Part shown: one piece after another, positions 34,982 through 44,902 of the stretch
Layout of the letters: the number at the start of each line of letters is the position of its first letter
Numbering within the stretch: position 1 is the stretch's first letter
Origin: Caballeronia sp. SBC1
Lineage (GTDB): Bacteria; Pseudomonadota; Gammaproteobacteria; Burkholderiales; Burkholderiaceae
Assembly: GCF_011493005.1 (NCBI RefSeq)
Contig: NZ_CP049156.1
Span: 2,294,001-2,358,000 of the forward strand
Direction of reading: 5' to 3'
DNA: 64,000 nt
The notes under the pieces: generated by a model
What the model saw: only the letters and a program-made list of their open reading frames with translations
Database searches by the model: none
What the model was told of the DNA's origin: nothing
Translations under genes and position numbers: made by a program

Positions 34982-35983
34982 CTATCTATGCATCGTGGAC
35001 AGCGAATGGGCCACGGCGATAAACCCTGGTCCGGCTGTCATGATCAACAGCGCGGGCAGCAAGGTCACCACCATCACGCCGGTCATCTTTACGGTCAATG
35101 CGCCGATCCGTTCACGCAACGTCGCGCGACGCGACTCGCGCAACCGGTCGCCGAACTGGCGCAACGGTTCCTGTACCGCGCCACCGTGCTTGTCTACTTG
35201 CACGACGAGTCGAATAACCGCATTCAGGTCGTCGCTTTCGTAGCTCGTCGCGAGCCGGCTCAGCGACTGCTCACGTGTACGTCCGGTGGTGAACTGACGG
35301 TGGGCCAGCGCGAGTTCCTGCGAGAGCACCGGCAGCACGGTCGCGAAGTCGTTGATCATCACTTGCAGGCTCTGATCGAGCGACAGCCCGACGCCCTGCA
35401 GCAAACGCAGCAAGTCGACGAACATCGGCAACTCGTTGGCTACCGAGCGTTGACGCGCTTTGGCGCGGCGTCGCACGAACCACTTCGGCAACATGAACCC
35501 GAGACCGAACGCGCCGATCAGCCACATGGCGAGTCGCGGCTCTCCATTGAACCGGACAAGCGCAAGCAGCGGCAGCAGCGCGGCACAACCAAGCCGCGCC
35601 GCGAAGAGACGCGCGCGCGCGTTGGCATTGAGGAAACCGCATCGATCCAGCAACCGCCGGTCTTCAGGCGCGACCACAATTGCACCGAACGGCGTATCCA
35701 GCCAACTCACTGCCACACGGACGAGCGCATCGGCGAGGCGCGACAGGCTGCCACCTTTGGCCCTTCCTGGCCGCGCCTCGCCAGCGTCCATCGTCTGCCG
35801 CGTCTCCTTACCCGCTGCAATCGCGCGCGCAGCCGAACTGGCCGCACGTTGATCGAGCGCGTGGTCGAGCGTGCGCGCGCCGCGCTGCATGCGCGCGAGG
35901 CCCGTGAACGCGAGCACGCCAAGCAAAGCACAGCCCAGCGCGGCAGCGAACAAGGCGAGAGCGAACACGGTGTGAGCGGTCAT
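34982..35983 (-). CDS. tadC: TadC inner-membrane platform protein
   Basis: About 333 residues of the GspF/TadC family. An N-terminal helix (FALALFAAALGCALLGVLAF) precedes a cytoplasmic stretch, two membrane helices near 130-180, a GspF domain (LPMFVDLLRLLQGVGLSLDQ; QVDKHGGAVQEPLRQFGDRL) and a C-terminal helix (VVTLLPALLIMTAGPGF). TadB and TadC together form the platform driven by TadA. The frame is open to 36628, but the ATG at 35983 overlaps the tadB stop (ATGA) and is the start. Gene order tadA-tadB-tadC is the conserved one. Confidence 0.92.
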   Translation of the reverse strand: MTAHTVFALALFAAALGCALLGVLAFTGLARMQRGARTLDHALDQRAASSAARAIAAGKETRQTMDAGEARPGRAKGGSLSRLADALVRVAVSWLDTPFGAIVVAPEDRRLLDRCGFLNANARARLFAARLGCAALLPLLALVRFNGEPRLAMWLIGAFGLGFMLPKWFVRRRAKARQRSVANELPMFVDLLRLLQGVGLSLDQSLQVMINDFATVLPVLSQELALAHRQFTTGRTREQSLSRLATSYESDDLNAVIRLVVQVDKHGGAVQEPLRQFGDRLRESRRATLRERIGALTVKMTGVMVVTLLPALLIMTAGPGFIAVAHSLSTMHR

Positions 35984-36994
35984 GACCAATCCTTCAGGCG
36001 CGCCATCCGGTACAGCAGGAAAGCGCCGAACGCTTGCAGCCCCAACGCCATGTACACGAGCCGCCGGCCAAAGGGATCGGACCACATCGACTGGAAGTAC
36101 GACGGGTTGGAGATCAGCACGAAGCCACCCACCAGCGCCGGCAATAGCCCGAGCACCCAGGCGGACAAACGCGTCTCGGTAGACAGCGCGATCAGTTCGC
36201 GCTCGGCCTGTTCGAGATCGCGCATCAGCGCCGCCATGCGGTCGAGCATTACGTCGGAGCGCCCGCCGTATTTCACCGAGATGCGCAGCACCGAACCAAC
36301 CAATTCCAGCTCGCGCACGCGATACACCGAGGCCACGTGCTTCAGCGCCACCTCTATGTCGACGCCCGAGCGCAACATCCGCGAGACTCGGTCGAGGCAG
36401 TCGCGCAAGGGCGCGTCGGCGGTTGTCAGTGCGGACTGGAACGCGGCCGGCACGCTGTTGCCAATAGTGATCAGCCGCACGATGCCATCGAGGAATACGG
36501 GCAACTGGCGCGAGATCCGCTGATAGCGTTTTTGTGCACGCCATGAGAGAAAAGCAAACGCGCAGAGCATCCCGAAGACGATGCAACCCAGCGCAACCAT
36601 CCAATGCGTACGCATACCGACCCAGCACGCTCCCGGCAAAATCATCGCACCCGTGCTCAACAGAAAGGTGCGCCCACTGGCAATGCCCGCGCGACTCATC
36701 AGATTGCCAAAGCCATAAGCCGTGCGTGCCAGCAGATGGCGCACATTCTCGCGAACGCCGTGCCGCGCGGCACTCGGTGACAGTGTGGCGAGAGTCGCAG
36801 AGCGAGTGCGCTGGCTGTTCTGAGAGGGCGACGTGCCCGGCATTTCAACCGGTGTTGCACCCTGTACTGACGCCACGCGCCGGTCAACAAAACGATCTGT
36901 CAGCGCGCGTTCCCGGTTGTCCTGGGCGCTCTTCCACAGCAACAGCCCGCCGGCCGCGCATAGCAGCGCCACGACCAGGACGAGACCGATACCG

Positions 36995-37002
<8 letters not shown>
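35980..37002 (-). CDS. tadB: TadB inner-membrane platform protein
   Basis: About 340 residues. The N-terminal helix is MSSGIGLVLVVALLCAAGGL, then a linker, two helices around 115-165, a GspF domain with LPVFLDGIVRLITIGNSVPA and SVKYGGRSDVMLDRMAALMR, and a last hydrophobic pair ending RMARLKDWS. The frame is open upstream to 37215, but the ATG at 37002 is preceded by GGAGGAGGC, an excellent ribosome binding site, inside the 3' end of tadA (8-base overlap). It pairs with TadC. Confidence 0.92.
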
Positions 37003-38371
<1,369 letters not shown>

Positions 38372-38374
38372 CGT

Positions 38375-39778
38375 CTATGACCGCTTGGTGAAAGTGGGAA
38401 AGAGCCGCTTGAAGAGTTGTTTTGAGCCGCTCGACACGCCGGCGGAATCCGCCGTCTTCTGCTTTGGTGCATTGGAGTCCATACCGTCTGTCAACGGCCC
38501 GGATGTGGACGTGATGCTCTCGGCCGCAGCCAGCTTATGACCGCCGAGCCACGCGACGAGCGGGTCCAACGCGCGGACATAAGCATCGCGTTCAGCGATA
38601 TCCGCCAGGAGGCGCCCATGGTTCACCGCGCGTCCAAGCGCCTGTGCACGTGCGGGCAGTATCGCGAGCAACGGTAGCCCAAGGCGCTCCGCGATTTGTT
38701 CGGCGCCAAATTGCAGCGTCGGGTCGAACTTGTTCACGACCAGATGCAACTTCTGCCGCGCATCGGCAGCCTCGCGGTCGTGGGGCGAGCGTGCATCGAC
38801 ATCGACAACACGCAGACCTTCCAGCAACTCCATGGCGGACACCACTGACGCCACGTTCGGATCGCAGACCAGCCACACGTTGTCGGCCGCGCGTACCATT
38901 TGCGCGACGAACTCAAGGTTCGGGAAACCGCCGAGATCAACGATCTGGTGATCGAAGAAAGTCCGCAGACGGTTCACCAGATTCACCGCCGACGCATACG
39001 ACACCTCGCGCATCGCCGTGAGATCCGGTGGCAACGTGGTCACCGCCAGGCCGCTGGGGTGGCGCCCGAAGGCCGTATGAACAAAGGTCTGATCGAAGCG
39101 GCGCAGGTTGCGCACGGCATCGACGAAATTGAATTCGCTTTGTGTGTCGAGCAGCACTGAACTGTCTGCTGCGGGGATACCCAGGTCGAGCAGAGCGGAG
39201 GTCTTCAATGCCGCCGAGCCACGTTTCTGTAACCTTACCGCCAGATTCGCAGCCAGCGTGCTCACGCCCATGCCGACGCGCGCACCCAGCAGCACCGTAA
39301 TGTGCCCGTGGCGGTTGGCGACCTGTTCCGTCTTCGCTGACCGGCCGACGTGCTCGATCAATTGTTTCGTTATCCGAAGTGCTTCGCCGAGCTCACCTTC
39401 AACATCGATAAAATCGCGCACGCCGGCGCGCAATGCCGCAATCGCGCTGGCCGACTGCTGCAGGGAACCGAGTGCAACGATCGCCAAGCCGGGAAACGCA
39501 TCGTGCACCGCGCTCGCCATGGCCGTCGCGCTTGCGATGCTGGCTTCGGGCACTTCAAGCGGCGCACGGGCGAAGTCGATGAACACCATCGTGGCGCCCA
39601 GCGTCGATATCTTCGGCATCAGCGCAACAGCGTCGAACGGCACATGCTCAAGCTCGCCCAGTGTGCCCAGCGCGCGAGCGAGCCAGGCCCGGCGTCCCGC
39701 ATCCGAGCAGACGCACAGGAACCGGACGCCCGGCGCGCGCGCTTCTACGTCAGTCAAAGGTAAAACTCTTGCGTTCAT
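38375..39778 (-). CDS. tadZ: TadZ/CpaE-like localisation protein (ParA/MinD type)
   Basis: About 467 residues. An atypical receiver-like N-terminal half (FLCVCSDAGRRAWLARALGT) precedes a P-loop ATPase domain that begins VLLGARVGMGVSTLAANLAV. The usual deviant Walker A (KGGxGKT) is replaced by GARVGMGVST with no lysine in the expected place, so ATP binding is doubtful; TadZ proteins are known to be degenerate ATPases. The family helps position the Tad apparatus at the cell pole. The frame runs to 39859, but the ATG at 39778 with GGAG upstream is the better start. Confidence 0.88.
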   Translation of the reverse strand: MNARVLPLTDVEARAPGVRFLCVCSDAGRRAWLARALGTLGELEHVPFDAVALMPKISTLGATMVFIDFARAPLEVPEASIASATAMASAVHDAFPGLAIVALGSLQQSASAIAALRAGVRDFIDVEGELGEALRITKQLIEHVGRSAKTEQVANRHGHITVLLGARVGMGVSTLAANLAVRLQKRGSAALKTSALLDLGIPAADSSVLLDTQSEFNFVDAVRNLRRFDQTFVHTAFGRHPSGLAVTTLPPDLTAMREVSYASAVNLVNRLRTFFDHQIVDLGGFPNLEFVAQMVRAADNVWLVCDPNVASVVSAMELLEGLRVVDVDARSPHDREAADARQKLHLVVNKFDPTLQFGAEQIAERLGLPLLAILPARAQALGRAVNHGRLLADIAERDAYVRALDPLVAWLGGHKLAAAESITSTSGPLTDGMDSNAPKQKTADSAGVSSGSKQLFKRLFPTFTKRS

Positions 39779-39907
39779 CGCCGCTTTCTCCTGCCGCACC
39801 GGCGCGGGAACCGCTGCCAGCACACCTCGCCGCACTCGCCGTTCCATACGGGCTTGCACGCGTCTTCACCACCTGCCTGTCTCCCTCTCTGTCAACATTT
39901 ACGTCTG

Positions 39908-41446
39908 TCATTTCGAGAACCCCGGCGCCGCGTCACCCGATGCAACCCCGCCCATGAACGAGCGCCACACAGGGCCGTCGCGCTGCTCGGATTGCTCGCC
40001 GGGCGTCGTGGGAAGCACTGCGCCCTTTGCGATCGGCGAGACCAGGTGCGGTGTCACGATGATCACCAGTTCGCGATCGTTCTGCGTGTACTGCAAGGTC
40101 TTGAAGAACGAGCCGATGATCGGCAGATCACCGAGCAGCGGTACCTTGTCGACGTTCGACGCCGTCTCGCGGTCGATAAGGCCGCCGATCACGAAGCTCT
40201 CGCCGTCACCGAGTTCAACCGTGGTATCCGCGCGCCGCGTGGTGATGGCAGGCACCGAAATGCCGTTGATGGTCAGCGCGTGCGTGAAGTCGAGCTGGCT
40301 TGCTTCCGGCGCGACCTTTAGCGCAATCCGTCGCGGCCCCAGCACCGTCGGTGTGACCGTCAAGCCGATGCCGTAAGGCTTGTAGACAATGCTGATCGTT
40401 CCGAGCGACTGCGGCACCGGCACCGGGATCTCCCCGCCAGCGAGAAAGCTCGCACTCTGCCCCGATAAAGCGACGAGCGTCGGCTCGGCCAGCACGCGCG
40501 CCAGATTGTTCGACTCGAGCAGGCTGAGGTTCGCGAAAATACCGCGAGTGCCGAGGTTCACCATCAGGTTGAACGCGCTGCTGATAGGCGACACGGACGT
40601 GACCTGCAAATTGGGAGTCGCGCCGCCCGTGTACGACGTCAGCGACGAAGGCGAGAAGGTGCCGAATGCGAACGCATTGTTCTGCCTGAAGAGATTGAAA
40701 CCCGCTTCCTTTAGCACGGCCTTGCTGAACTCGACCACCTTCACATCGACCTGCACGACCGGACTTGTTGCTACCGTGGAGGCATCGAGGACGTCACCGT
40801 CCTTCGCTCCGCCCCCCCTGCTGCTGCCGGTCGCAGACGAGTCGGGGGCGTTTCCGCTCGGCCCTCCCGAATCCTTGCCGGCCGATGCTGACGACCCATT
40901 GGGCGACGCATCGGACGAAACTGCGGTTCGCGCGACCGATTCCCTCGCGACGGCCAATGCGCGCTGATGTGATTCCATGCTCGCGGCAGACCCGGTGACC
41001 ACCGCTGTCCGGCCAAGCACGCTCACCGCGGGCGTATCGCTGCCGAGCAACTCATGGGCGGCCAGCGTGGTGACGTTGATGGTGTAGGTCTGCGGCGCGC
41101 TCTGACGTCGCTCCCAGATCATCATCTCCGTGCGTCCTGCGCTTTTTCCGACCACCAACAAACCCCCGCTCGCGCCGCCGCTGCTCTTGAGCCAGAGCAC
41201 ATCCGCGACCGCGGGGTCTCCCACGGCTACGCGCTGCAACGTGCGTCCCATCGCGATCTGCTTCTGCGCCCCCACGACGATGTCGATGACCCGCGACGCT
41301 GCGGAGTCGGTCGCGCCTGCTCCAGGTCTGGCAGCGTTCGCACCGGCGAACGGAGGCGCCGCCCACGTGCATACCAGCGCGGCGAGCAATAACCGACGCG
41401 CGCCAGAGACGCTGCGTCCTCGATAGAAACCCTTGGCTTTCGTCAT
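39908..41446 (-). CDS. rcpA: RcpA/CpaC secretin
   Basis: About 512 residues of the type II/III secretion secretin family, forming the outer-membrane pore of the Flp pilus. A signal peptide (RRLLLAALVCTWAAPPFAGA) is followed by an N-terminal domain with RVAVGDPAVADVLWLKSSGG, a BON/N-like segment, a Gly/Ser-rich disordered insert (about 190-240), and the secretin core with LLESNNLARVLAEPTLVALS and DGESFVIGGLIDRETASNVD. The frame extends upstream to 41491; the ATG at 41446 starts the signal peptide correctly. Confidence 0.93.
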   Translation of the reverse strand: MTKAKGFYRGRSVSGARRLLLAALVCTWAAPPFAGANAARPGAGATDSAASRVIDIVVGAQKQIAMGRTLQRVAVGDPAVADVLWLKSSGGASGGLLVVGKSAGRTEMMIWERRQSAPQTYTINVTTLAAHELLGSDTPAVSVLGRTAVVTGSAASMESHQRALAVARESVARTAVSSDASPNGSSASAGKDSGGPSGNAPDSSATGSSRGGGAKDGDVLDASTVATSPVVQVDVKVVEFSKAVLKEAGFNLFRQNNAFAFGTFSPSSLTSYTGGATPNLQVTSVSPISSAFNLMVNLGTRGIFANLSLLESNNLARVLAEPTLVALSGQSASFLAGGEIPVPVPQSLGTISIVYKPYGIGLTVTPTVLGPRRIALKVAPEASQLDFTHALTINGISVPAITTRRADTTVELGDGESFVIGGLIDRETASNVDKVPLLGDLPIIGSFFKTLQYTQNDRELVIIVTPHLVSPIAKGAVLPTTPGEQSEQRDGPVWRSFMGGVASGDAAPGFSK

Positions 41447-41562
41447 TTTTATATATCGACTGCGTACTGCGTTGTCGCCATACGGCGGCATTGCCCCGAA
41501 CTTTCTTTTGATGTTGGCTGCTACTCGTCCTTCTCCATTTCTTTACGGCACGGTCATCACTT

Positions 41563-42537
41563 TCAGTACGCCACTTTTTCCCTACGAGCACCCCGAATCA
41601 GCTCAAGATCATTCGACACCGTCTGGACACGCGGTGCACGTGCCGCAGGCGCGGCAGGCAACGGCGGCATGGCGGGCGGGCGCGCCGGGCGCTCGCCATG
41701 GACACCCGCCAGCGCCTCCAGCGACAGACCGGCAGCTGCACGCGACGCACCTTCATTCGGTATCCTTATCGACATAAGTAGTGGTGCCATGGCAAGCGGT
41801 TCGGCTGTGTCCGTATCGGCGGGATTGCGCAGCGCCAGCACCAGACGGCCCGCGCCTTCGGCGAGCGTGAGTGCGTCGATATCCGCAGTGCGCACGGCGA
41901 GCACCGCCGTACGCGCACCCGCACTGCGCGGGGCATTGGCCGCGTTGGCCGCGTTAGCCGCGTTGGCCGCAGCGTCGACTGCGTCCGACGTGCCGGGAAG
42001 GGTCGCATCGCCGAAACTGAGCACACGTACCCTTGATAACAACAGGCGCGCTTGCGTCGCGTCCACCTCCGCCTCCGTCCCCGGGCCGGCGGGCATATCG
42101 CGCTTGAGCATGAAAAATACATCGACGAAATTGCCGGGCCGCACCCGGTTGCCCACGGCATTGCCCTCGTCCACCCGCACTGCGACAGCTCTTTCGCCAG
42201 GCGCGATCGCGTCGGCGAGTCCGGTAGTGAGGTTGGCCGCGGAGAGCGGCGTATTTGCGGCAATCGCAACGAGCGGCACGCGCCCGACAAGCCCGGTGGC
42301 ATCGGCGAACTCGCCGGCTCCACGCGATGGCACCATCCGCAAGCTCATGGCATCGGCGTCGATCGGTTTGCCGGCAGGTAGGTCGCGTGTAGCGACGACC
42401 ACCGGAAAACTTGCCTGACCCTGCACGATTTGCGGTACCGGCGCGGGAGGACGACGTGAGATCGACCACGCAAAAATGCCAAGCAGCACGGCAAGTACGA
42501 TCAAGGAGACAGCAAGGATGCGAGTAATGTTAGCCAT
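41563..42537 (-). CDS. cpaB: CpaB/RcpC pilus assembly protein
   Basis: About 324 residues of the CpaB/RcpC family, a periplasmic partner of the secretin. An N-terminal membrane helix (ILAVSLIVLAVLLGIFAWSI) is followed by the SAF domain, FPVVVATRDLPAGKPIDADA, and the RcpC domain with AVAVRVDEGNAVGNRVRPGN and VDVFFMLKRDMP. A 9-base DNA repeat inserts AAN triplets near residue 198. The C-terminus is Ala/Pro-rich. ATG at 42537 follows a TTG-type extension and fits the membrane helix. It precedes rcpA. Confidence 0.9.
   Translation of the reverse strand: MANITRILAVSLIVLAVLLGIFAWSISRRPPAPVPQIVQGQASFPVVVATRDLPAGKPIDADAMSLRMVPSRGAGEFADATGLVGRVPLVAIAANTPLSAANLTTGLADAIAPGERAVAVRVDEGNAVGNRVRPGNFVDVFFMLKRDMPAGPGTEAEVDATQARLLLSRVRVLSFGDATLPGTSDAVDAAANAANAANAANAPRSAGARTAVLAVRTADIDALTLAEGAGRLVLALRNPADTDTAEPLAMAPLLMSIRIPNEGASRAAAGLSLEALAGVHGERPARPPAMPPLPAAPAARAPRVQTVSNDLELIRGARREKVAY
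41939..41965 (-). repeat. 9-base tandem repeats inside cpaB
   Basis: gccgcgttg, gccgcgtta, gccgcgttg in a row (plus-strand reading), with degenerate copies on both sides. In frame it encodes Ala-Ala-Asn units, so copy-number change would not shift the frame. Confidence 0.85.
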
Positions 42538-42570
42538 GATCGTCTTGGTCGTTTCAGGCGTGAACAACGC

Positions 42571-43131
42571 TTAAAACAGGTTCTCCGGGTTCAGTTGCAC
42601 CATCGCACTTGCAGTGAGACTTGCTGGCACCGGCAGCCCGATCAAAGGCAGTGAAGGCACCAGCGGCCGGCTTGCGTAGTTGTAGTTGAGGGCGACGCTC
42701 ACGCATTGCATCGTGGCGTCAAAGCTGCACGCAGCATACGTCGCAGTGCACGGAGCGCTGCCCGCGAGCCAGTTCACGAGACCTGTCGCCGTGGCGCAAG
42801 CCGCGCTCGCGCGCAGCGCGAGCGCGCTGGCTGCGCTGGTCGCGCCTGGCTGGTAACGCAGCGCCGCACGTGCCCCCTCCGATGCAGCCAACGTGAGCGA
42901 TTGCTGCGCGACGAAGACCATGCTGTAGGTGACGATCGCGTAGAACACGAGGAAGAAAAGCGGAAACACAATGGCGAATTCCACCGCCATGGTGCCGCGC
43001 TGCGCCCGGCGTCGAGCGTTGAGCGGCTTGGTATGGGCGAGCAAATGTGCGGCTAAATGTGCGGCTAAATGTGCGTGATCGCGCGGGCAGGCGTCGGGCG
43101 AGGCGGGTCGCGCGGAGTCGGGTCGGGTCAT
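42571..43131 (-). CDS. tadE: TadE-like minor pseudopilin
   Basis: About 186 residues. The TadE pseudopilin helix is in RRRAQRGTMAVEFAIVFPLF, where RG-TMAVE is the prepilin cleavage junction with Glu at position +5. This is preceded by an unusually long basic leader of about 50 residues containing a tandem AHLAAHLAAHLLAH segment. The mature part has Cys pairs in the second half. The open frame continues to 43437, but the ATG at 43131 overlaps the tadV stop by ATGA. The prepilin peptidase next to it (tadV) would process it. Confidence 0.87.
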   Translation of the reverse strand: MTRPDSARPASPDACPRDHAHLAAHLAAHLLAHTKPLNARRRAQRGTMAVEFAIVFPLFFLVFYAIVTYSMVFVAQQSLTLAASEGARAALRYQPGATSAASALALRASAACATATGLVNWLAGSAPCTATYAACSFDATMQCVSVALNYNYASRPLVPSLPLIGLPVPASLTASAMVQLNPENLF

Positions 43132-43697
43132 CGGGCAGTCTCGAAGACATGCAGCGTCAGGCTTCCTATTGCGGACACGGCGAGCAACGCGGCGTACGGT
43201 GTGGCTCGGCGGCCTCCGACAATGAAGGTGTATCCAGGTGGTCGTTCGGCACCGGTTCCGGTGAGCGCGTGAGGAACGTTCACATAACCACCGGTACTTG
43301 TTAAGGACTCCAATGGACTTGCGGCAATCTTGCGCTGCCCCCCAATCGCCACCGACGCCAGCAAATACAGCGCGTGAATGCCAGCGGCAATACTGGCCAC
43401 GATCCATAGCGCAGGTAACGCGTGAAAGCCGCACCATGCGCCGAGCGTGGCGAACACCTTGACGTCGGCGGCGCCCATCAGGCCAATCAGGTAGAACGGC
43501 AACAGCGCAAGGAGCCCGGCCAGGAAACCGAGTGCAGCATCACGTAACTCGATGTGAAATGACGAATGACCACTTGCGGCAAGCACGCAAGCCACCGCCA
43601 GTCCCGCAATAACGAGCCAATTGGGAATGCGGCGCAGCCGGCAATCGAATAAGACGACCGCAAGTGCCCAGCTAACGAATAGCGCGGCGTTAATCAT
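43128..43697 (-). CDS. tadV: TadV/CpaA prepilin peptidase
   Basis: A 189-residue type IV prepilin-type aspartic peptidase with five to six membrane helices. The first catalytic Asp is in LFDCRLRRIPNWLVI. The second lies in LMGAADVKVFATLGAW, where the usual GxGD is changed to GAAD: the Asp remains, the second Gly is Ala. It should process Flp and TadE/TadG-type pseudopilins. It is the second gene of the locus, separated from flp by 230 bases that contain a long palindrome. Confidence 0.9.
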   Translation of the reverse strand: MINAALFVSWALAVVLFDCRLRRIPNWLVIAGLAVACVLAASGHSSFHIELRDAALGFLAGLLALLPFYLIGLMGAADVKVFATLGAWCGFHALPALWIVASIAAGIHALYLLASVAIGGQRKIAASPLESLTSTGGYVNVPHALTGTGAERPPGYTFIVGGRRATPYAALLAVSAIGSLTLHVFETAR

Positions 43698-43795
43698 GAT
43701 ATGAACTCGCTTCAGCCAGGCAAACTGATCCCGCCGACCGCTCGTTAAAGCAATCGGGTAGAAAAGCCCGGCGTCACGACTGCGCGCATCAAACC

Positions 43796-43833
43796 CACTA
43801 CGTGTTGCCGCATTAATGCGACAACACGTAGTG
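43796..43833 (-). promoter_or_regulatory. 38-base near-perfect palindrome between flp and tadV
   Basis: Arms CACTACGTGTTG and CAACACGTAGTG surround CGCATTAATGCG. Only one base pair in the 19-base arm (C/A) mismatches. As RNA it would be a long stable hairpin 95 bases after the flp stop. No T-run follows on the minus strand, so it looks more like an mRNA-stabilising or attenuating element than a complete terminator; a protein-binding site is the alternative. Confidence 0.75.
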
Positions 43834-43927
43834 ATCCAGCTATATCGGCGAATAGGCCGGCTTAGGCGGTTAATTGCTAGCGAGAAGAACGTGACGCCTG
43901 ATGCCAGGCGGCGCGAAGCCCGTTCCG

Positions 43928-44089
43928 CTAGAGCGCGGTCACAATATTCGTGAACACGGTCTGAAGCTTCGTGACAACGTCACCTACCGATACCGCGAGC
44001 GCAACCGCGATAAGGCCGGCAATAATCGCGTATTCAATGGCTGTGACACCGCGTTCGTCGTGGACGAAGCCCTTGATGAAATTAGACAT
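43928..44089 (-). CDS. flp: Flp-family type IVb pilin
   Basis: A 53-residue Flp pilin, the major subunit of the Tad pilus. It begins MSNFIKGFVHDERG, cleaved after Gly14, followed by VTAIEYAIIAGLIAVALAV with Glu at +5 and the conserved Tyr at +6, then a short polar tail ending NIVTAL. The length and motif are textbook for the family. It is the first gene of the minus-strand pilus locus, with GAGGGAAG upstream of the ATG. The gene is short enough to be missed by ORF finders. Confidence 0.96.
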   Translation of the reverse strand: MSNFIKGFVHDERGVTAIEYAIIAGLIAVALAVSVGDVVTKLQTVFTNIVTAL

Positions 44090-44902
44090 GATGCTTCCCT
44101 CGGATATTTTTTAATGGCTATGTGGCAAACGATCCGGCATTTTTTCTGGGTCGCCGCCCACGGGTTCTCTCTTTCCCGTGGACTTGGCTCCGCATGCCTG
44201 GATGCGCGTCGTTGCGCGCGATTTTATTTGCCGCTTCTCTCAGGTTCTAGATGTGTAATCGATGGTGCCTCCATCAGTCAGGATGATAAATGATGCATCC
44301 CTGAAACGATTTATAGCTGAACGCTATCTTGAAATCAACGGGTAACGCGCAATAAATTCATTGATTGTTACGCTGGATCGGTAAGGTTTGTGTCACAACA
44401 TCAGTTTGTACTCAAGTGCTTACCCGCATTTGTCAATTTTTGTCGCACCAATCAATCGATCGGCCGACTAACCATCCAGTTAACGGACGCTCTCTCATTA
44501 ACCATACGCATCATTCGGCGGACTCAACGACGGCACCCGATTAGAAATCATTCGCACTGCCGCCAAATGAATTCCTGGCAATGCACGTGAGAGACAATCG
44601 GCGTGATTGCGCATGACCATTTGCGCATCAGGAGTCGAGTGCGAAGCCGGATGCGTTACGCGTTACGGAGTGAGACGTAACGCCCTTATCCGCACGTTAC
44701 GTTACGTGATGCCTCAGCGTGGCTTCGCTCCATTTCCACCAGACCTTCATACCTCCGGCAAAGCCATGCCAGGCCTTATTCCGTCTGGTTAGGCCGTTGT
44801 GCATGCAAACCGTTCGTGCTCCTCCGTACAAAATGGCACGCGTCCTGCAATAAGACGATGGCAGTTCGAAAAGCAAAAAACTAAATACCATCCGAGGGCG
44901 TT
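44090..44902. promoter_or_regulatory. 813-base regulatory region between flp and the lipoprotein gene
   Basis: A long non-coding stretch between divergent transcription units, more AT-rich than its flanks. It must contain the flp promoter (minus strand) and that of the glycine-rich lipoprotein (plus strand). The plus-strand frame 43901-44293 is the antisense shadow of flp. A dense cluster of CGTTACG motifs lies at 44651-44710. I found no sigma-54 -24/-12 consensus in the 300 bases nearest flp. Confidence 0.6.
44651..44710. promoter_or_regulatory. cluster of CGTTACG motifs with an 8-base inverted repeat
   Basis: GCGTTACG occurs at 44653-44660 and 44660-44667. The second copy pairs with CGTAACGC at 44676-44683 (8-base loop). 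A further cacgttacgttacgtg lies at about 44693-44708. At least five copies in 60 bases is well above chance and looks like an operator for a dimeric regulator, about 200 bases before the lipoprotein start. Confidence 0.6.

Noticed and set aside
34496..36523. 675-codon plus-strand frame over tadD-tadC-tadB
   Set aside because: Antisense to three well-supported genes and without any family signature.
43901..44293. 130-codon plus-strand frame near the tad locus
   Set aside because: It is antisense to the flp pilin gene, which has the full type IVb pilin motif on the minus strand.
44090..44400. Sigma-54 promoter for flp
   Set aside because: I scanned for GG-N10-GC on the minus strand because of the nearby sigma-54 activator and found no convincing match; the promoter type is left open.
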